The notes under the pieces were generated by a model that ran no database searches, was not told the origin of the DNA, and saw only the letters and a program-made list of their open reading frames with translations. Below, one piece after another: positions 9,027-18,489 of a DNA stretch of 64,000 nt; positions within the stretch are counted from its first letter, which is position 1; each line of letters opens with the position of its first letter. Position numbers and translations under genes: made by a program. The stretch spans positions 682,001 to 746,000 of the forward strand of contig NZ_CAJQZC010000002.1 in the NCBI RefSeq assembly GCF_907164555.1. Direction: 5' to 3'. This DNA comes from Paraburkholderia saeva (GTDB lineage: Bacteria; Pseudomonadota; Gammaproteobacteria; Burkholderiales; Burkholderiaceae).

Positions 9027-10550
9027 GTGCAATCCGACTACCTGTCTCACGACGCCATCGGTCTCGCCGAACTGGTGCGCAAGCGCGAAGTCACCGCGCG
9101 CGAACTGGTGGACACCGCGATCTCCCGCGCCGAAGCAGTCAATCCCGCGATCAACGCGCTCGTGCTGAAGGATTACGACGCCGCGCGCCAGCGTGCGTCC
9201 GCGTCTGTCCCGGCCGATGCGATGAACGGCGCCGACGGTTCGGCCCATGCCAACGGTGAGGCGCGCGGCGCGCTCGCCGGCGTGCCCTATCTGATCAAGG
9301 ATCTCGCGCCTGTCGCCGGACTGCGGATGTCGCTCGGCAGCCGCCACTACCGCTATTTCGTGCCCGCCGAAGACGCGCCGATCGTCACGCTGAGCCGTGC
9401 CGCGGGCCTCAACATCTTCGGCAAGACGAGCACATCCGAGATCGGCCAGATGCCCTACACCGAGCCCGAACTGTTCGGCCCGTGCCGCAACCCGTGGAGC
9501 CTCGATCACACGCCCGGCGGTTCGAGCGGCGGCGCGGCGGCCGCGGTCGCCGCGGGCATCGTGCCGATCGCACATGCGTCCGACGGCGGCGGCTCGATCC
9601 GCATTCCTGCGTCGTGTTGCGGGCTCTTCGGCCTCAAGCCCTCACGCGGAAGACAGCCGCCCGCGCCCGTGCAGATGCCGGGTGAACTCGGCGTCGATCA
9701 CGTCGTGTCGCGCAGCGTGCGCGACAGCGCGTTGCTGCTCGATCTCACCGCAGGCAACGCCACATTGCCGCAGGGTGCGCCGGGCACCTTTCTCGGCGCC
9801 ACGCGCGAGCCGTGCAAACCGCTTCACATTGCCTACGTCACCGACCCGATGCTCGCGCCGTCATTGTCGGCCGACGCGCGCGCCGCGCTCGAAGACGCCG
9901 CGCAGCTCGCCGCGTCGCTCGGTCACCATGTCGAACCGGTTTCGCTCGGGATCGATTTCGACGCTGTCCGTCATGCGTTTTTGACGATCTGGTCCGTGAT
10001 CGCGGAAGAAGTCGTGCTCAATGCAGAGCGCACGACGGGACGCAAACCGCAACGCGGCGACTTCGAAATTGCTTCGTGGGCAATGGCGCATATCGGGCGC
10101 AAGCTCGGCGAGCGCGCGTTGCCCGCAGCGCTGGAAGAACAGCAGCGCATCACCGCGAAAATGGCCGATCTGTTGACGCGCTACGACGTGATCCTGTGCG
10201 CGACGCTCGCTGCGGCACCGATCAAGATCGGCGAAATGCTGCCGACTCAGATCGAACGGATGCAGATGCACGCGCTCACCACGATGCCCGTCGAAGCGCT
10301 GATGAAGAAGATGCTGGCCGAAGCGTCGAACAAGGCGTTTGCGTGGGCCGGCTGCACCGAGCTGTTCAATCTGACCGGGCAACCCGCGATGTCGGTGCCG
10401 CTCTACTGGAATGCGCGCGGGCTACCTGTCGGCGTGCAGTTCGCAACGCGCGACGGCGGCGAAGCAACGCTCTTTCGTCTTGCTGCGCAGCTCGAGGCGG
10501 CGCGTCCGTGGTTCGATCGTCGTCCGCCGCTGATGCAGGCGCGCGATTGA
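9027..10550 (+). CDS. Amidase (amidase signature family)
   Basis: A 507-aa amidase signature enzyme with the Ser-cisSer-Lys triad: K91 in YLIKDLAP, S166 in [12 protein letters not shown] and nucleophile S190 in [13 protein letters not shown]. It hydrolyses an amide to acid and ammonia; the substrate is not predictable. Full family length with no GatB/GatC context, so it is not the tRNA amidotransferase subunit. The GTG start at 9027 follows a GGGGGCGCC stretch. It ends 10 bp before the convergent MFS gene. Confidence 0.9.
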   Translation: MQSDYLSHDAIGLAELVRKREVTARELVDTAISRAEAVNPAINALVLKDYDAARQRASASVPADAMNGADGSAHANGEARGALAGVPYLIKDLAPVAGLRMSLGSRHYRYFVPAEDAPIVTLSRAAGLNIFGKTSTSEIGQMPYTEPELFGPCRNPWSLDHTPGGSSGGAAAAVAAGIVPIAHASDGGGSIRIPASCCGLFGLKPSRGRQPPAPVQMPGELGVDHVVSRSVRDSALLLDLTAGNATLPQGAPGTFLGATREPCKPLHIAYVTDPMLAPSLSADARAALEDAAQLAASLGHHVEPVSLGIDFDAVRHAFLTIWSVIAEEVVLNAERTTGRKPQRGDFEIASWAMAHIGRKLGERALPAALEEQQRITAKMADLLTRYDVILCATLAAAPIKIGEMLPTQIERMQMHALTTMPVEALMKKMLAEASNKAFAWAGCTELFNLTGQPAMSVPLYWNARGLPVGVQFATRDGGEATLFRLAAQLEAARPWFDRRPPLMQARD

Positions 10551-10560
10551 CGGGCGTGGG

Positions 10561-11979
10561 TTAATGACGCTGCGTTCGCGCGCCGCGCGGCGGTCGGGTT
10601 TTCAGGCCGGCGATGCGCCGCGCGTCGAGGTCGGCGTGGCGCATGGCGGGAATACATGCCACCGCGATGATTGAGATCGCAAGACCGCCCATCACGTAGT
10701 ACGTCGGCGCGAGCGGTGTGCCGGTCGTCTTGACAAGCCAGATCACGAAGAACTGTCCGAAGCCGCCGAACACCATCACCGCGATGTTGTACGCGAGCGA
10801 TAAACCGGTCGAGCGCACGTTCGCCGGGAACAGCTCCGCGATCATCGCGCCGAACGGACCGAAGTAGCCCGACAGCACGACCGAAAGAATCGCCTGCACG
10901 AGAATCAGCTTCGCGATGCCCGGCTCCGCTTCGAGCCACGCGAATAGCGGATAGATGATCACGAGCGTGATGATCAGCGACCACAACGACAACCCCTTGC
11001 GTCCGATGCGATCGGAAAGCGCGCCAGCAACCGGACACAGCACGGTCAGCAGCAGATTGCCCACAATCAGCGCGCGGAACGAGTCAGCGTACGGCAGTTT
11101 CAGCTGCACGACGGCAAACGTCGGCAGATAGCTGATGAGCACATAGATCGTCACCGTCAACGCGATCACCGAGCCGAGTCCGCACAGGATTTCGCGGCTG
11201 TGGCTTTTGAAGACTTCGCCTAGCGTCGCGCGGCGCGCGGTCTGTTTTGCGTGCAAAAACGCTTCGGAATCGGCGAGATTGCGACGGATATAAAACCCGA
11301 TCGGCCCGATCACGAGTCCGACGATGAACGGCACGCGCCAGCCCCACGATTTGAGTGCTTCAGGCGAAAGGCCGCGCGTCACCGCCGCGGCCACGATTGC
11401 GCCGAGCAGGAGCGCGGCGGCCTGGCTCGCCATCTGGAAGCTGCCGTAAAAGCCGCGCTTCGAAAACGGCGCGGCTTCGATGAGAAGCGCCGTCGAGCTA
11501 CCGAATTCGCCACCTGCCGAGAAGCCCTGCAAAAGCCGGCCCACGACGATCATGATCGGCGCGCCGATGCCGATCGCCGAATAGGGTGGCGCAATCGCCA
11601 GCAGGAAAATGCCGAGCGTCATCAGCGCGATAACGAGTGAGAGTGCCGCCTTGCGACCCGCGCGATCCGCGTACAGACCCAGGACGATGCCGCCGACCGG
11701 CCGCATGACAAACGCGACGCCAAAGGTCGCGGTCGTGCGAAGCAGCGACGAATATTCGCTGTCAGCAGGAAAGAACAGTTCGGCGAGAACGACTGTGAGA
11801 AAGCCAAATACGACGAAGTCGTACCATTCGAGCGCATTGCCGATGACGGCCGCGATTACCGCGCGCGTGTTGAGGCTTTTCAACGCCTGTTTCGCTGCTT
11901 TTTTCGACGCGCTTTTCGACGCGCGTTTCCTCGCACCCTTCGGCGTTTGTCTCGACGCTTCTTTTGACGCGTGTGCCAT
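10561..11979 (-). CDS. MFS transporter, metabolite:H+ symporter (MHS) family
   Basis: A 472-aa carrier of the ProP/ShiA/KgtP-like MHS group: NALEWYDFVVFGFL in TM1, MRPVGGIVLGLYADRAGRKAAL in the loop 2-3 region, and EFGSSTALLIE. Substrates in this group include organic acids, shikimate and betaine. The N-terminal 35 residues before TM1 are unusually basic (KKAAKQALK, KRASKSASKK) and cytoplasmic. The start at 11979 has TGGAG 8 nt upstream; the open frame continues upstream to 12099 without a better site. It is convergent with the amidase gene. Confidence 0.9.
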   Translation of the reverse strand: MAHASKEASRQTPKGARKRASKSASKKAAKQALKSLNTRAVIAAVIGNALEWYDFVVFGFLTVVLAELFFPADSEYSSLLRTTATFGVAFVMRPVGGIVLGLYADRAGRKAALSLVIALMTLGIFLLAIAPPYSAIGIGAPIMIVVGRLLQGFSAGGEFGSSTALLIEAAPFSKRGFYGSFQMASQAAALLLGAIVAAAVTRGLSPEALKSWGWRVPFIVGLVIGPIGFYIRRNLADSEAFLHAKQTARRATLGEVFKSHSREILCGLGSVIALTVTIYVLISYLPTFAVVQLKLPYADSFRALIVGNLLLTVLCPVAGALSDRIGRKGLSLWSLIITLVIIYPLFAWLEAEPGIAKLILVQAILSVVLSGYFGPFGAMIAELFPANVRSTGLSLAYNIAVMVFGGFGQFFVIWLVKTTGTPLAPTYYVMGGLAISIIAVACIPAMRHADLDARRIAGLKTRPPRGARTQRH

Positions 11980-12103
11980 CCGGATCTCCAGGCTGCGTAA
12001 GGTGTTCCGTCGTGCGTTGCTGCTGGCGGGTCTTGCCGCCGGCGAGCGCGTCCATCGCAAATGCCCTGCGAGTGTAAAGATCGTCCCTGGTGTTTTCAAC
12101 TGG

Positions 12104-12136
12104 AAAAAAGCGCCGGTCGCGTTGCGCGACCGGCGC
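12104..12136 (-). terminator. Intrinsic terminator of the HiPIP gene
   Basis: Perfect 12-bp stem GCGCCGGTCGCG / CGCGACCGGCGC with a 3-nt loop, followed on the minus strand by six T residues. It lies 86 bp past the HiPIP stop. Confidence 0.85.
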
Positions 12137-12221
12137 CTGCCGATCCTGCGAAACCGCTTCGCGGGTGCGACCCGGCTCTGTTTTTCAGCAAGATGCAGCA
12201 GCAGCGCGGCCTGCGAGACGC

Positions 12222-12533
12222 TCAGGCCTTCTTGTTATACGCGCTGCACCAGCCAGTTGCGGCCACCTGCTTGCCGGCGAACATGGGGCAACCGGCATAC
12301 GGGTCGCTCGCCTTGCCCTGATAAAAGCTGCAGTTGCCGCAATCCTGGCCGGCTGCGTATTTGGTGAATTTCGCCTTGTCGACCTTGCTGGCGTCTGCCT
12401 TGTAGCCAAGCGCCTGCGCGGTCGGATCGCTTTCGCTGACTTTCGGAGCGTCGGCGAACGCCTGGCGGGAGAGGGCGAGCGACGACGCAACGCCGAGGCT
12501 CGTAATCAGAAACGTACGACGAGATGACTTCAT
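12222..12533 (-). CDS. High-potential iron-sulfur protein (HiPIP), Tat-exported
   Basis: A 103-aa periplasmic electron carrier. Residues 4-27 form a Tat signal (SRRTFLIT, then a hydrophobic run ending in AFADA). The mature part has the four [4Fe-4S] cysteines in the classic HiPIP spacing: C65 and C68 (CGNC), C82 (GCP) and C96 (GWCSAY). HiPIPs shuttle electrons between bc1-type complexes and oxidases or reaction centres. The gene stands alone with its own terminator, and no partner enzyme is adjacent. The start is fixed by the Tat motif, with GGAG 10 nt upstream. Confidence 0.93.
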   Translation of the reverse strand: MKSSRRTFLITSLGVASSLALSRQAFADAPKVSESDPTAQALGYKADASKVDKAKFTKYAAGQDCGNCSFYQGKASDPYAGCPMFAGKQVAATGWCSAYNKKA

Positions 12534-12745
12534 GGGGGACTCACTCCATGTTATTGAACTAAACGCCGTTCTAACGACAGCGGTTCTCCAAGAATAACAA
12601 TGAAGCGTGTCCATTTATCCAAATCTTGTGAATAAGCGAATTCGCAGCGGACACTTTAACCACGCACGCACGCCACGCCAGCGCGGTGTGGCGCCGTCTG
12701 AAGGCTATGCGTGCGTCTGCGGCATATCAGTGCCTTTCGGACTTT

Positions 12746-13852
12746 TCAGGCGCGCCCGGCCAGCTCGCAGGCGCGCTGTGCGATCGCAAGCGATGCCGTC
12801 AGTCCGGGCGACTCGATGCCAAACAGGTTGACGAGCCCGCGCACACCATGGGCCGCGGGCCCCTGGATCATGAAATCGGCGGCCGGCTCGCCGGGTCCGG
12901 AGAGCTTCGGACGAATGCCCGCATAGGCCGGCTGCAGCGCGCCATCCGGCAATTGCGGCCAGTACGCCCGAATTGCAGCGTAAAACGACTCCGCGCGACG
13001 CGGATCGACATCGTAGTTGATCGTATCGACCCATTCGACGTCCGGACCGAAACGCGCCTGGCCGCCCAGATCGATCGTCAGATGAACGCCGAGTCCGGCA
13101 TCGTTCGGCATCGGGTAAATCAGCCGGCTGAACGGTGCGCGCCCGGAAATGCTGAAGTAGTTGCCGCGCGCCAGATAGAGCGGCGGCACGTGCCGCGCAT
13201 CGAGGCCGCGGATACTGCATGCGAGCCGGTTTGCCTGCAGCCCCGCGCTGTTGATGACGCATGCGGCGCTGATCGTCGTCGGTGCGGCGCCGCCGACCTT
13301 GATGACGAAACGTCCGTTGTTCGCCTCGATGGCGTCGACCGGTGCGTGAAACGCGAACACCGCGCCGCTGCGTTCGGCGTCGCCCTGCAGCGCGAGCATC
13401 AGTTGATGGCTGTCGACGATGCCTGTCTGCGGCGAGAACACCGCTTCCACACATTCGAGCGCGGGTTCGAGCGCGCGCGCCTCGTCGCCACTGATGCGCA
13501 CGAGATCGAACACGCCGTTTTCCTTGCCGCGCGCGAGAATGCTGTCGAGCTGCGGCACCTGGTTGCGCGCCGTCGCGACAAGCAGCTTGCCGCAGCGTTG
13601 ATGCGGCACGCCATGCGTCTCACAATAGTCGTAGAGCATTTCACGGCCACGCACGCAGAGCGACGCCTTGAGCGAGCCGCGCGGGTAATAGAGGCCCGCA
13701 TGAATCACTTCGCTGTTGCGCGAGCTTGTGCCGACACCGATGGCTTCAGCCGCTTCGAGCACGATCACTTCGCGTCCGCGCGCGGCCAGCGCGCGCGCCA
13801 CGGCGAGGCCAATCACGCCTGCGCCGATCACTACACATTCGATTTGGTCCAT
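12746..13852 (-). CDS. FAD-dependent oxidoreductase, DAO/LhgO-like
   Basis: A 368-aa flavoprotein with an N-terminal Rossmann dinucleotide fold (residues 5-35; [17 protein letters not shown], acidic end VLEA), the [17 protein letters not shown] segment typical of the L-2-hydroxyglutarate dehydrogenase/oxidase group, and a C-terminal [10 protein letters not shown] plus [15 protein letters not shown] flavin-binding end. It likely oxidises an L-2-hydroxy acid; the precise substrate is not certain. The start at 13852 has AAGGGAC immediately upstream. It is monocistronic. Confidence 0.85.
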   Translation of the reverse strand: MDQIECVVIGAGVIGLAVARALAARGREVIVLEAAEAIGVGTSSRNSEVIHAGLYYPRGSLKASLCVRGREMLYDYCETHGVPHQRCGKLLVATARNQVPQLDSILARGKENGVFDLVRISGDEARALEPALECVEAVFSPQTGIVDSHQLMLALQGDAERSGAVFAFHAPVDAIEANNGRFVIKVGGAAPTTISAACVINSAGLQANRLACSIRGLDARHVPPLYLARGNYFSISGRAPFSRLIYPMPNDAGLGVHLTIDLGGQARFGPDVEWVDTINYDVDPRRAESFYAAIRAYWPQLPDGALQPAYAGIRPKLSGPGEPAADFMIQGPAAHGVRGLVNLFGIESPGLTASLAIAQRACELAGRA

Positions 13853-13996
13853 GTCCCTTGACGCGACTTTTGCCCGCGCTACCTGATCGACCGATGAATT
13901 CCGAGAAACAGGATGCGGCCGGTTTGCGCGTCGCACCGCGCGTTGTCGAACGTATCTCCTGTACTGACCAAAATTGTACGTCGGCTTCAGAATGCA

Positions 13997-14029
13997 GAAT
14001 GCCCGCGATCTTGTGGACGGCGGGCATTC
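13997..14029. terminator. Possible terminator hairpin
   Basis: Perfect 10-bp inverted repeat GAATGCCCGC / GCGGGCATTC with a 13-nt loop, 52 bp past the stop of the small minus-strand gene at 14082. It lacks a clear T-run, so the call is tentative. Confidence 0.4.
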
Positions 14030-14081
14030 AATTTGACCGGGCGCGCCTCATAGGTGCGCCGGGGACGGGGCAGAAACCCGA

Positions 14082-14261
14082 TCAGACGCGCGATGTGGGC
14101 TCGCTGATCGTGGTGGCGCGCTGTGCTTCAGTCGTACCGGACGCATTGCCCGGCGCGGACGATGCGACAGGGCCGCCCGACGGCGCCGTCTCAACAATGG
14201 ACGTACGCACGGGCGCGGCGACCGCGGCAGAAAACAGCAATGCAAAAGAACTGGTTCTCAT
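14082..14261 (-). CDS. Small secreted hypothetical protein (59 aa)
   Basis: A 59-codon frame with MRTSSFALLFSAAVAA as an evident Sec signal peptide, leaving a mature peptide of about 43 residues rich in Ser, Ala, Thr and Pro (ETAPSGGPVASSAPG). The ATG has an AGGA ribosome binding site 7 nt upstream, and third codon positions are mostly G/C as in neighbouring genes. I recognise no family. It has no cysteines and no lipobox. It sits alone between the oxidoreductase gene and the AAA+ gene. Real but unknown is my reading; a chance frame remains possible. Confidence 0.6.
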   Translation of the reverse strand: MRTSSFALLFSAAVAAPVRTSIVETAPSGGPVASSAPGNASGTTEAQRATTISEPTSRV

Positions 14262-14444
14262 GGTGGATTCCTGAAGTCGTTGAAGTGGTTTCGTCGATGC
14301 GGAAATGCACAGGCACTTCGGTCAGAAGATTCTAGAGGTCGACTATCAAAAAACCATACCGATTAAATGAATTGACTGTTTCTGCCAGAAGGATAATCCG
14401 CTCTCCGAAGCGCCGAAAAGCGCACGAATCCGGGTACCTGCAAG

Positions 14445-14471
14445 AAAAAAACCGCCCGAAGGCGGTTTTTT
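14445..14471 (-). terminator. Intrinsic terminator of the AAA+ ATPase gene
   Basis: Stem CCGCC / GGCGG extended by seven A and six T residues around a CGAA tetraloop, 33 bp past the AAA+ stop. The A/T flanks make it bidirectional. Confidence 0.85.
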
Positions 14472-14503
14472 GCACAAAAAGAACGTAAACCCGCGGGAAA
14501 ACG

Positions 14504-15490
14504 TCAGGTTTGACGAAATCCGATCGGTTTGCGACGGGCGCCTGAGTCAAGCCGGATATGCACGACGCCGATCTCATCGCGGCTGTCGAGGCGCGCCGCG
14601 CCGAAACCGTTGAGGATCGCCCGACGCATCTCGCGCGGCGAAGCGTGCGCAAGCGCGTCGAGCGTGGCCTCGCCGAGTTCGGCGGGGAACCGCTGGCCCC
14701 AGCCGTGCGCGGAGCGGATCTCGTGATAGATCGCCTGCGCGATCCGGCGCGCGCCATCGCGGTCGGGCGGCGGAATCTCGTACACGTTCATGCGGTTCAG
14801 GATCGGCTCGGGAATGCTGCGCGCGTCGTTGGCCGTCGCGATCCAGATCACGTGGGCGGCGTTGATCGGCACTTCGGCGAATTCGTCGATGAAAGTCTGC
14901 GCGGTGTCGTGCTCCAGCAGCGCATAGAGCGCGCCGAGCGGGTCGTATTGCGAGTCGCCCGTGGCCTTGTCGATTTCGTCGACGGCGATCACCGGGTTCG
15001 CGAATGTGCCGCGCACGAGCGCCTCGAACACCTTGCCCGGCTTCGCGTTCTTCCATTGCGACGACGCGCCCGACAGGATCCAGCCGGCCGTCAGCGAACT
15101 CATCGCGACGTAGTGATACGACGTGCCGAGCAGTCTCGACAGCTGCTTCGCAAAATGTGTCTTGCCGATGCCCGGCTCACCGAGCAGCAGTATGGGCATC
15201 AACTCCAGACGGTCTTCGGTTTCGAGACACAGCGCGACCTGCCGGCGCACGTCGTCGAGCGGTTCCGCGAAGTTGGGCAGCGCGCCGATCAGGTCGTCGA
15301 TCGACGGCATCCGGTTCGGCTTCACGCAAAAGCGCAGGTTGCCGACCTTCAGCATCATTTCGTAGGTGGCGCGCAGCGCGTCGTTCGCGCCTTCGCTGAG
15401 ATCGTTCAGCGCCGTCTCGACCCGGTCGAGGTCGTAGACCTGGCTGAACGACGCCACCGCGATTTCCTGTTTGACCATGGCTGTTGTCAT
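14504..15490 (-). CDS. AAA+ ATPase, stand-alone
   Basis: A 328-aa protein with one AAA+ module: Walker A GEPGIGKT (residues 104-111, K110), Walker B VIAVDEID (D171, E172), sensor-1 region IWIATANDARSIP and an arginine-rich region LNRMNVYEIPPPDRDGARR. The module resembles that of Lon, but no protease domain is attached and no VWA partner is adjacent, so the remodelled target is unknown. The first 90 residues form an all-helical N-terminal region of no recognised family. The start has GGGGTGAG upstream. The gene is monocistronic with a strong terminator. Confidence 0.82.
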   Translation of the reverse strand: MTTAMVKQEIAVASFSQVYDLDRVETALNDLSEGANDALRATYEMMLKVGNLRFCVKPNRMPSIDDLIGALPNFAEPLDDVRRQVALCLETEDRLELMPILLLGEPGIGKTHFAKQLSRLLGTSYHYVAMSSLTAGWILSGASSQWKNAKPGKVFEALVRGTFANPVIAVDEIDKATGDSQYDPLGALYALLEHDTAQTFIDEFAEVPINAAHVIWIATANDARSIPEPILNRMNVYEIPPPDRDGARRIAQAIYHEIRSAHGWGQRFPAELGEATLDALAHASPREMRRAILNGFGAARLDSRDEIGVVHIRLDSGARRKPIGFRQT

Positions 15491-15865
15491 CGCTCACCCC
15501 GTATTTGTGCGTATGTGCCTGGCTTTACCGCTGCGGCGACACCGGCATAACGTCGCCTGATTTTCAGTGTAGCGAGGCCATATTCGCTGGCAAGCGAGCA
15601 GCCGGGTGTGTTTGCTGCTAACAACGTGAGAGACCTCACAGGTGCGCCGGAAGCCGCGCCCAAAGCCATGCGCGAAACCAGGAACACCGCGTGCGGGAAC
15701 GGTGGATCGGGGCCCGAACAGTTGAAGTGCGGCCGTTACGTCACCATCTGAAATAGTCCGTTGCTGAACCCGGCCCCGTATCCTGTGTCAGAAATTGATC
15801 GCCTGATCGGGCGTAAGATGGGCGCCTGCCCATCCCGCCGGAAGCAGCCTTCCCGGAGATTCTTC
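15491..15865. other. Divergent intergenic region, no gene seen
   Basis: 375 bases between the AAA+ gene (minus) and the secreted protein gene (plus). I find no convincing ORF, strong dyad or canonical promoter pair; both promoters must lie here. Confidence 0.5.
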
Positions 15866-16366
15866 ATGTGGAAAACCAGCGTCGTTGCCGTGATGTTCGG
15901 CACTGCGTCGTTCATGACCCAGGCGCAGGCGCAGCAGCGTCCCGCGCAGCAGTCGGTGCAGTGGCAGTTGCAGGTCGTGAGCGACGGCCAGCAGGTCGAC
16001 GCGTTCGACGGCACGACCACCGTCGGCCAGGCGCGCACGGATACGCATCACCGCGTGGTGACGCATAACGTCGGCTGCAAGGATGCGCCCGGCGGCAGCA
16101 TCGATCTTTCCCGCACGGTGACGGTTTCGCCGCTGCAGGCTTCGGCGACCGACGTGACGCTCGCGATCGAGTCGCAGGAAACCATCGAAGACCCCACTGC
16201 GCGCCAGACCGACACCGGCTGCAAGCTGCCGCCGCAGCCGCGTCAGGTTGCGGCGAGCCACCCGGGCCTCGCGGTGCCGAACGGCCAGTGGGTCACCTGG
16301 ACCATCGTCGACAGGAACCCGACACTGGTCTACCGTATCAAGGCCAGCCTCGCGAACACCCCCTGA
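15866..16366 (+). CDS. Secreted hypothetical protein
   Basis: A 166-aa protein with a signal peptide (residues 1-23, ending QAQAQ) and a mature domain predicted to be beta-rich, with Thr/Val alternation such as GSIDLSRTVTVSPL. There are two cysteines (GCKD and TGCK) that could form a disulfide in the periplasm. I do not recognise the family. The start at 15866 has a CCCGGAGATT ribosome binding site. The endonuclease-like gene starts 31 bp downstream, so the two probably form an operon. Confidence 0.75.
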   Translation: MWKTSVVAVMFGTASFMTQAQAQQRPAQQSVQWQLQVVSDGQQVDAFDGTTTVGQARTDTHHRVVTHNVGCKDAPGGSIDLSRTVTVSPLQASATDVTLAIESQETIEDPTARQTDTGCKLPPQPRQVAASHPGLAVPNGQWVTWTIVDRNPTLVYRIKASLANTP

Positions 16367-16397
16367 CATTGACGAAAGAAGAAGTGGATAACGCGGC

Positions 16398-17195
16398 ATG
16401 CGAAACCCCGAAGAACTGATACGCGACAGCGCCCATCCCAAGGACTTCATCGCGGTGAGCTGGAACCTGCACAAAGGTCGCTCGCCGCTTGGCCTTCAGG
16501 CCTGGCAGGCGATGCAACGCTGGGTCCAGTCGACCCACGCGGACGCCTATTTTCTGCAGGAAGCCATGGCGCGACGGATGCCGTCGCCGGTGCTCTCGTC
16601 GAATTTCGGCGCCCCGCTGGGCGAACCCGTCGACGATATCTGGCATTGCCAGGCAACCGAAATCGCGAGTTCGCTGCAACTGCAGATCGCGCTCGGCACC
16701 AATGTGTTCAAGCCTTCGTGGCGGCACGGCAATGCCATTCTGTCGCCGCATCCGCTTGATCTCGGCGGACGCTGGGACATTTCCGCTCACCGCTTCGAGC
16801 GGCGCGGCCTGCTGGTTGCGCGCGCAACGTTTGCCGGTCATTCGGTGACGCTGCTGTGCGCGCACCTCGCGCTCACACGCGCCGCCCGGCTACGTCAGAT
16901 GAACTGGATCGCGCACTGGATCGCGAAGGAAGCGCCGACCGGCCCGCTCGTGCTCGCCGGCGATTTCAACGACTGGCGCAACGATTCCGTGCCGCTTTTC
17001 GCGGAACACGGGCTGCACGAAGTAGCGACGTTGCTTGGTGAGCCGGCGCGCACGTTCCCGGCGTTTTCGCCCGCACTCGCGCTCGACAAGATGTTCGTGC
17101 GCGACATGAAGCCGATCGAATGGATCCAGCCAGCGCAGGAAACCGCGTGGCTCTCGGATCATTTGCCTTATATGGCGCGGCTGCAGGTAGGTTAA
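16398..17195 (+). CDS. Endonuclease/exonuclease/phosphatase (EEP) family protein
   Basis: A 265-aa EEP-fold phosphodiesterase with the full motif set: N in VSWNLHKG, E in LQEA, N in GNAILS, H in CAHLAL, D and N in AGDFNDW, D in LDKMF and H in SDHLP. Family members cleave phosphodiester bonds in nucleic acids or phospholipids using Mg. There is no signal peptide. It follows the secreted hypothetical gene by 31 bp. The substrate cannot be assigned. Confidence 0.88.
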   Translation: MRNPEELIRDSAHPKDFIAVSWNLHKGRSPLGLQAWQAMQRWVQSTHADAYFLQEAMARRMPSPVLSSNFGAPLGEPVDDIWHCQATEIASSLQLQIALGTNVFKPSWRHGNAILSPHPLDLGGRWDISAHRFERRGLLVARATFAGHSVTLLCAHLALTRAARLRQMNWIAHWIAKEAPTGPLVLAGDFNDWRNDSVPLFAEHGLHEVATLLGEPARTFPAFSPALALDKMFVRDMKPIEWIQPAQETAWLSDHLPYMARLQVG

Positions 17196-17223
17196 GCCCC
17201 ATAGTCCGCTAGCGGCACTCGCG

Positions 17224-18195
17224 TCAGTATCTCGCGGGTGTCCAGTGCAGCACGCCGGTGATCGTTTCGCCGGGTGCCAGCACAGCGCCGCCGACGTTCT
17301 CCCGCGCGTCAGCGGGCGAATTGAAGCAGTCGGTCGTGTTCGACACCGGCTCGACACACAGCAGCGCCTCGCTCGCGGGTGCGAACACCACCATCTGTCC
17401 GAACGTCGCGTCGGCGCTCAGCGTCACTTTCCGGCGCTCGTCCGTCCACGCGATCACCGCCTCGCGTTTCCAGCCCGTGAAATTGTTGTCGAGGTCGAAG
17501 GCGTCCGCAGGCATGCCGTGGCGCAGCGCCTCGACAGCGGGATGCGCACCGAGATGCGTGGGCAGCACATCCAGGTCGGCGTGCCACATGGCATCGACGG
17601 CTGCCGTCACGACCGTATCCGCGGTGCGCGGGTAATACGGATGGTGTCCCATGCCGAACGGCATCGGACGATCGGCCAGGTTGCGCGCGGTGAGCGTGAC
17701 ACGCAGCACGTCGCCGACCAGTTCGATCGTCTGCTGCGCCTGATACGCGAATGGCCAGTCGCCCGCAATCGCGGCGTCGGGCGTGTGTTCCAGATGCAGT
17801 TCCACGGAAGTCGCGCTTCGCGCGCCGACGCGCCATGCACGCCGCCACGCGTTGCCGTGCAGCGCATGCGCGAACGCGTTGCCGTCGCCCGAGAGATCGA
17901 TCGACTGACCGTCGAAATCGAAGCGCGCGTCGCGAATACGGTTGCAATACGGAAAGAGCGGAAAGCTCGCCATCTGCAGCGGGTTGCGCGCGTCGAGCGC
18001 GGCGCGGGTCGCCGGGCGCAACCAGTGAACCGGGCCCGCCTCGGTCGCTTCGAAGTACGCCGCGATCGAGCCGCCGATCTGCGGCGCCACGCGCAGTTCC
18101 GTATTGCCGCTGCGAAGCGCGACGAGCGACGGGTCGTCGAGCGCCGCGTCGCCGGATGCGACGGCGGAAGAGGAATTCAGGGAAGCATCGCGCAT
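17224..18195 (-). CDS. Aldose 1-epimerase family protein
   Basis: A 323-aa galactose-mutarotase-like enzyme. Motifs are FPLFPYCNRIRDARF near the N-terminus, HALHGNAWRR, GMGHHPYYP containing the catalytic histidine, DNNFTGW, and the catalytic glutamate in LCVEPVSNTTD. It interconverts alpha and beta anomers of a sugar in the cytoplasm. It is divergent from the LacI-type regulator, and the shared 294-bp region contains two copies of the candidate operator, which ties it to the sugar ABC importer downstream of the regulator. Confidence 0.9.
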   Translation of the reverse strand: MRDASLNSSSAVASGDAALDDPSLVALRSGNTELRVAPQIGGSIAAYFEATEAGPVHWLRPATRAALDARNPLQMASFPLFPYCNRIRDARFDFDGQSIDLSGDGNAFAHALHGNAWRRAWRVGARSATSVELHLEHTPDAAIAGDWPFAYQAQQTIELVGDVLRVTLTARNLADRPMPFGMGHHPYYPRTADTVVTAAVDAMWHADLDVLPTHLGAHPAVEALRHGMPADAFDLDNNFTGWKREAVIAWTDERRKVTLSADATFGQMVVFAPASEALLCVEPVSNTTDCFNSPADARENVGGAVLAPGETITGVLHWTPARY

Positions 18196-18321
18196 GGTTG
18201 GTCCCGAAAGACGGCAGACGCCTCTCGTTGTCTACTGTTACGTGCCTCGCGACAGGCGCGGCCGGCGCGCCCCACAGGCTCGCGCGACCGAGAATCGCAC
18301 GGGTCGGCGCCTTTCGTCAAT

Positions 18322-18336
18322 ATTATTAGTAATAAT
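18322..18336. promoter_or_regulatory. Candidate LacI-type operator 1
   Basis: Perfect 15-bp palindrome ATTATTAGTAATAAT centred on G, between the epimerase and lacI-type genes. It shares the 11-mer ATATTATTAGT with 18411-18421 and 19556-19566. LacI-family operators are palindromes of about this size. Confidence 0.65.
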
Positions 18337-18410
18337 CTCGCGCACCGACACGCCGGCCGGAATCCCTTCACGGACCCGGCCCTCACGGGTTAGCGCGCGT
18401 TGCCCGATGC

Positions 18411-18427
18411 ATATTATTAGTGGTACC
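18411..18427. promoter_or_regulatory. Candidate LacI-type operator 2 (half site)
   Basis: Contains ATATTATTAGT followed by a degenerate second half (GGTACC), 69 bp upstream of the regulator start. It may be a weaker autoregulatory site. Confidence 0.5.
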
Positions 18428-18489
18428 GTCAGACCGCCGACGCCTTCGGCGTCACCTGCTTTCTGCCGCTGTCGCCCGCGGCCTGCTCA

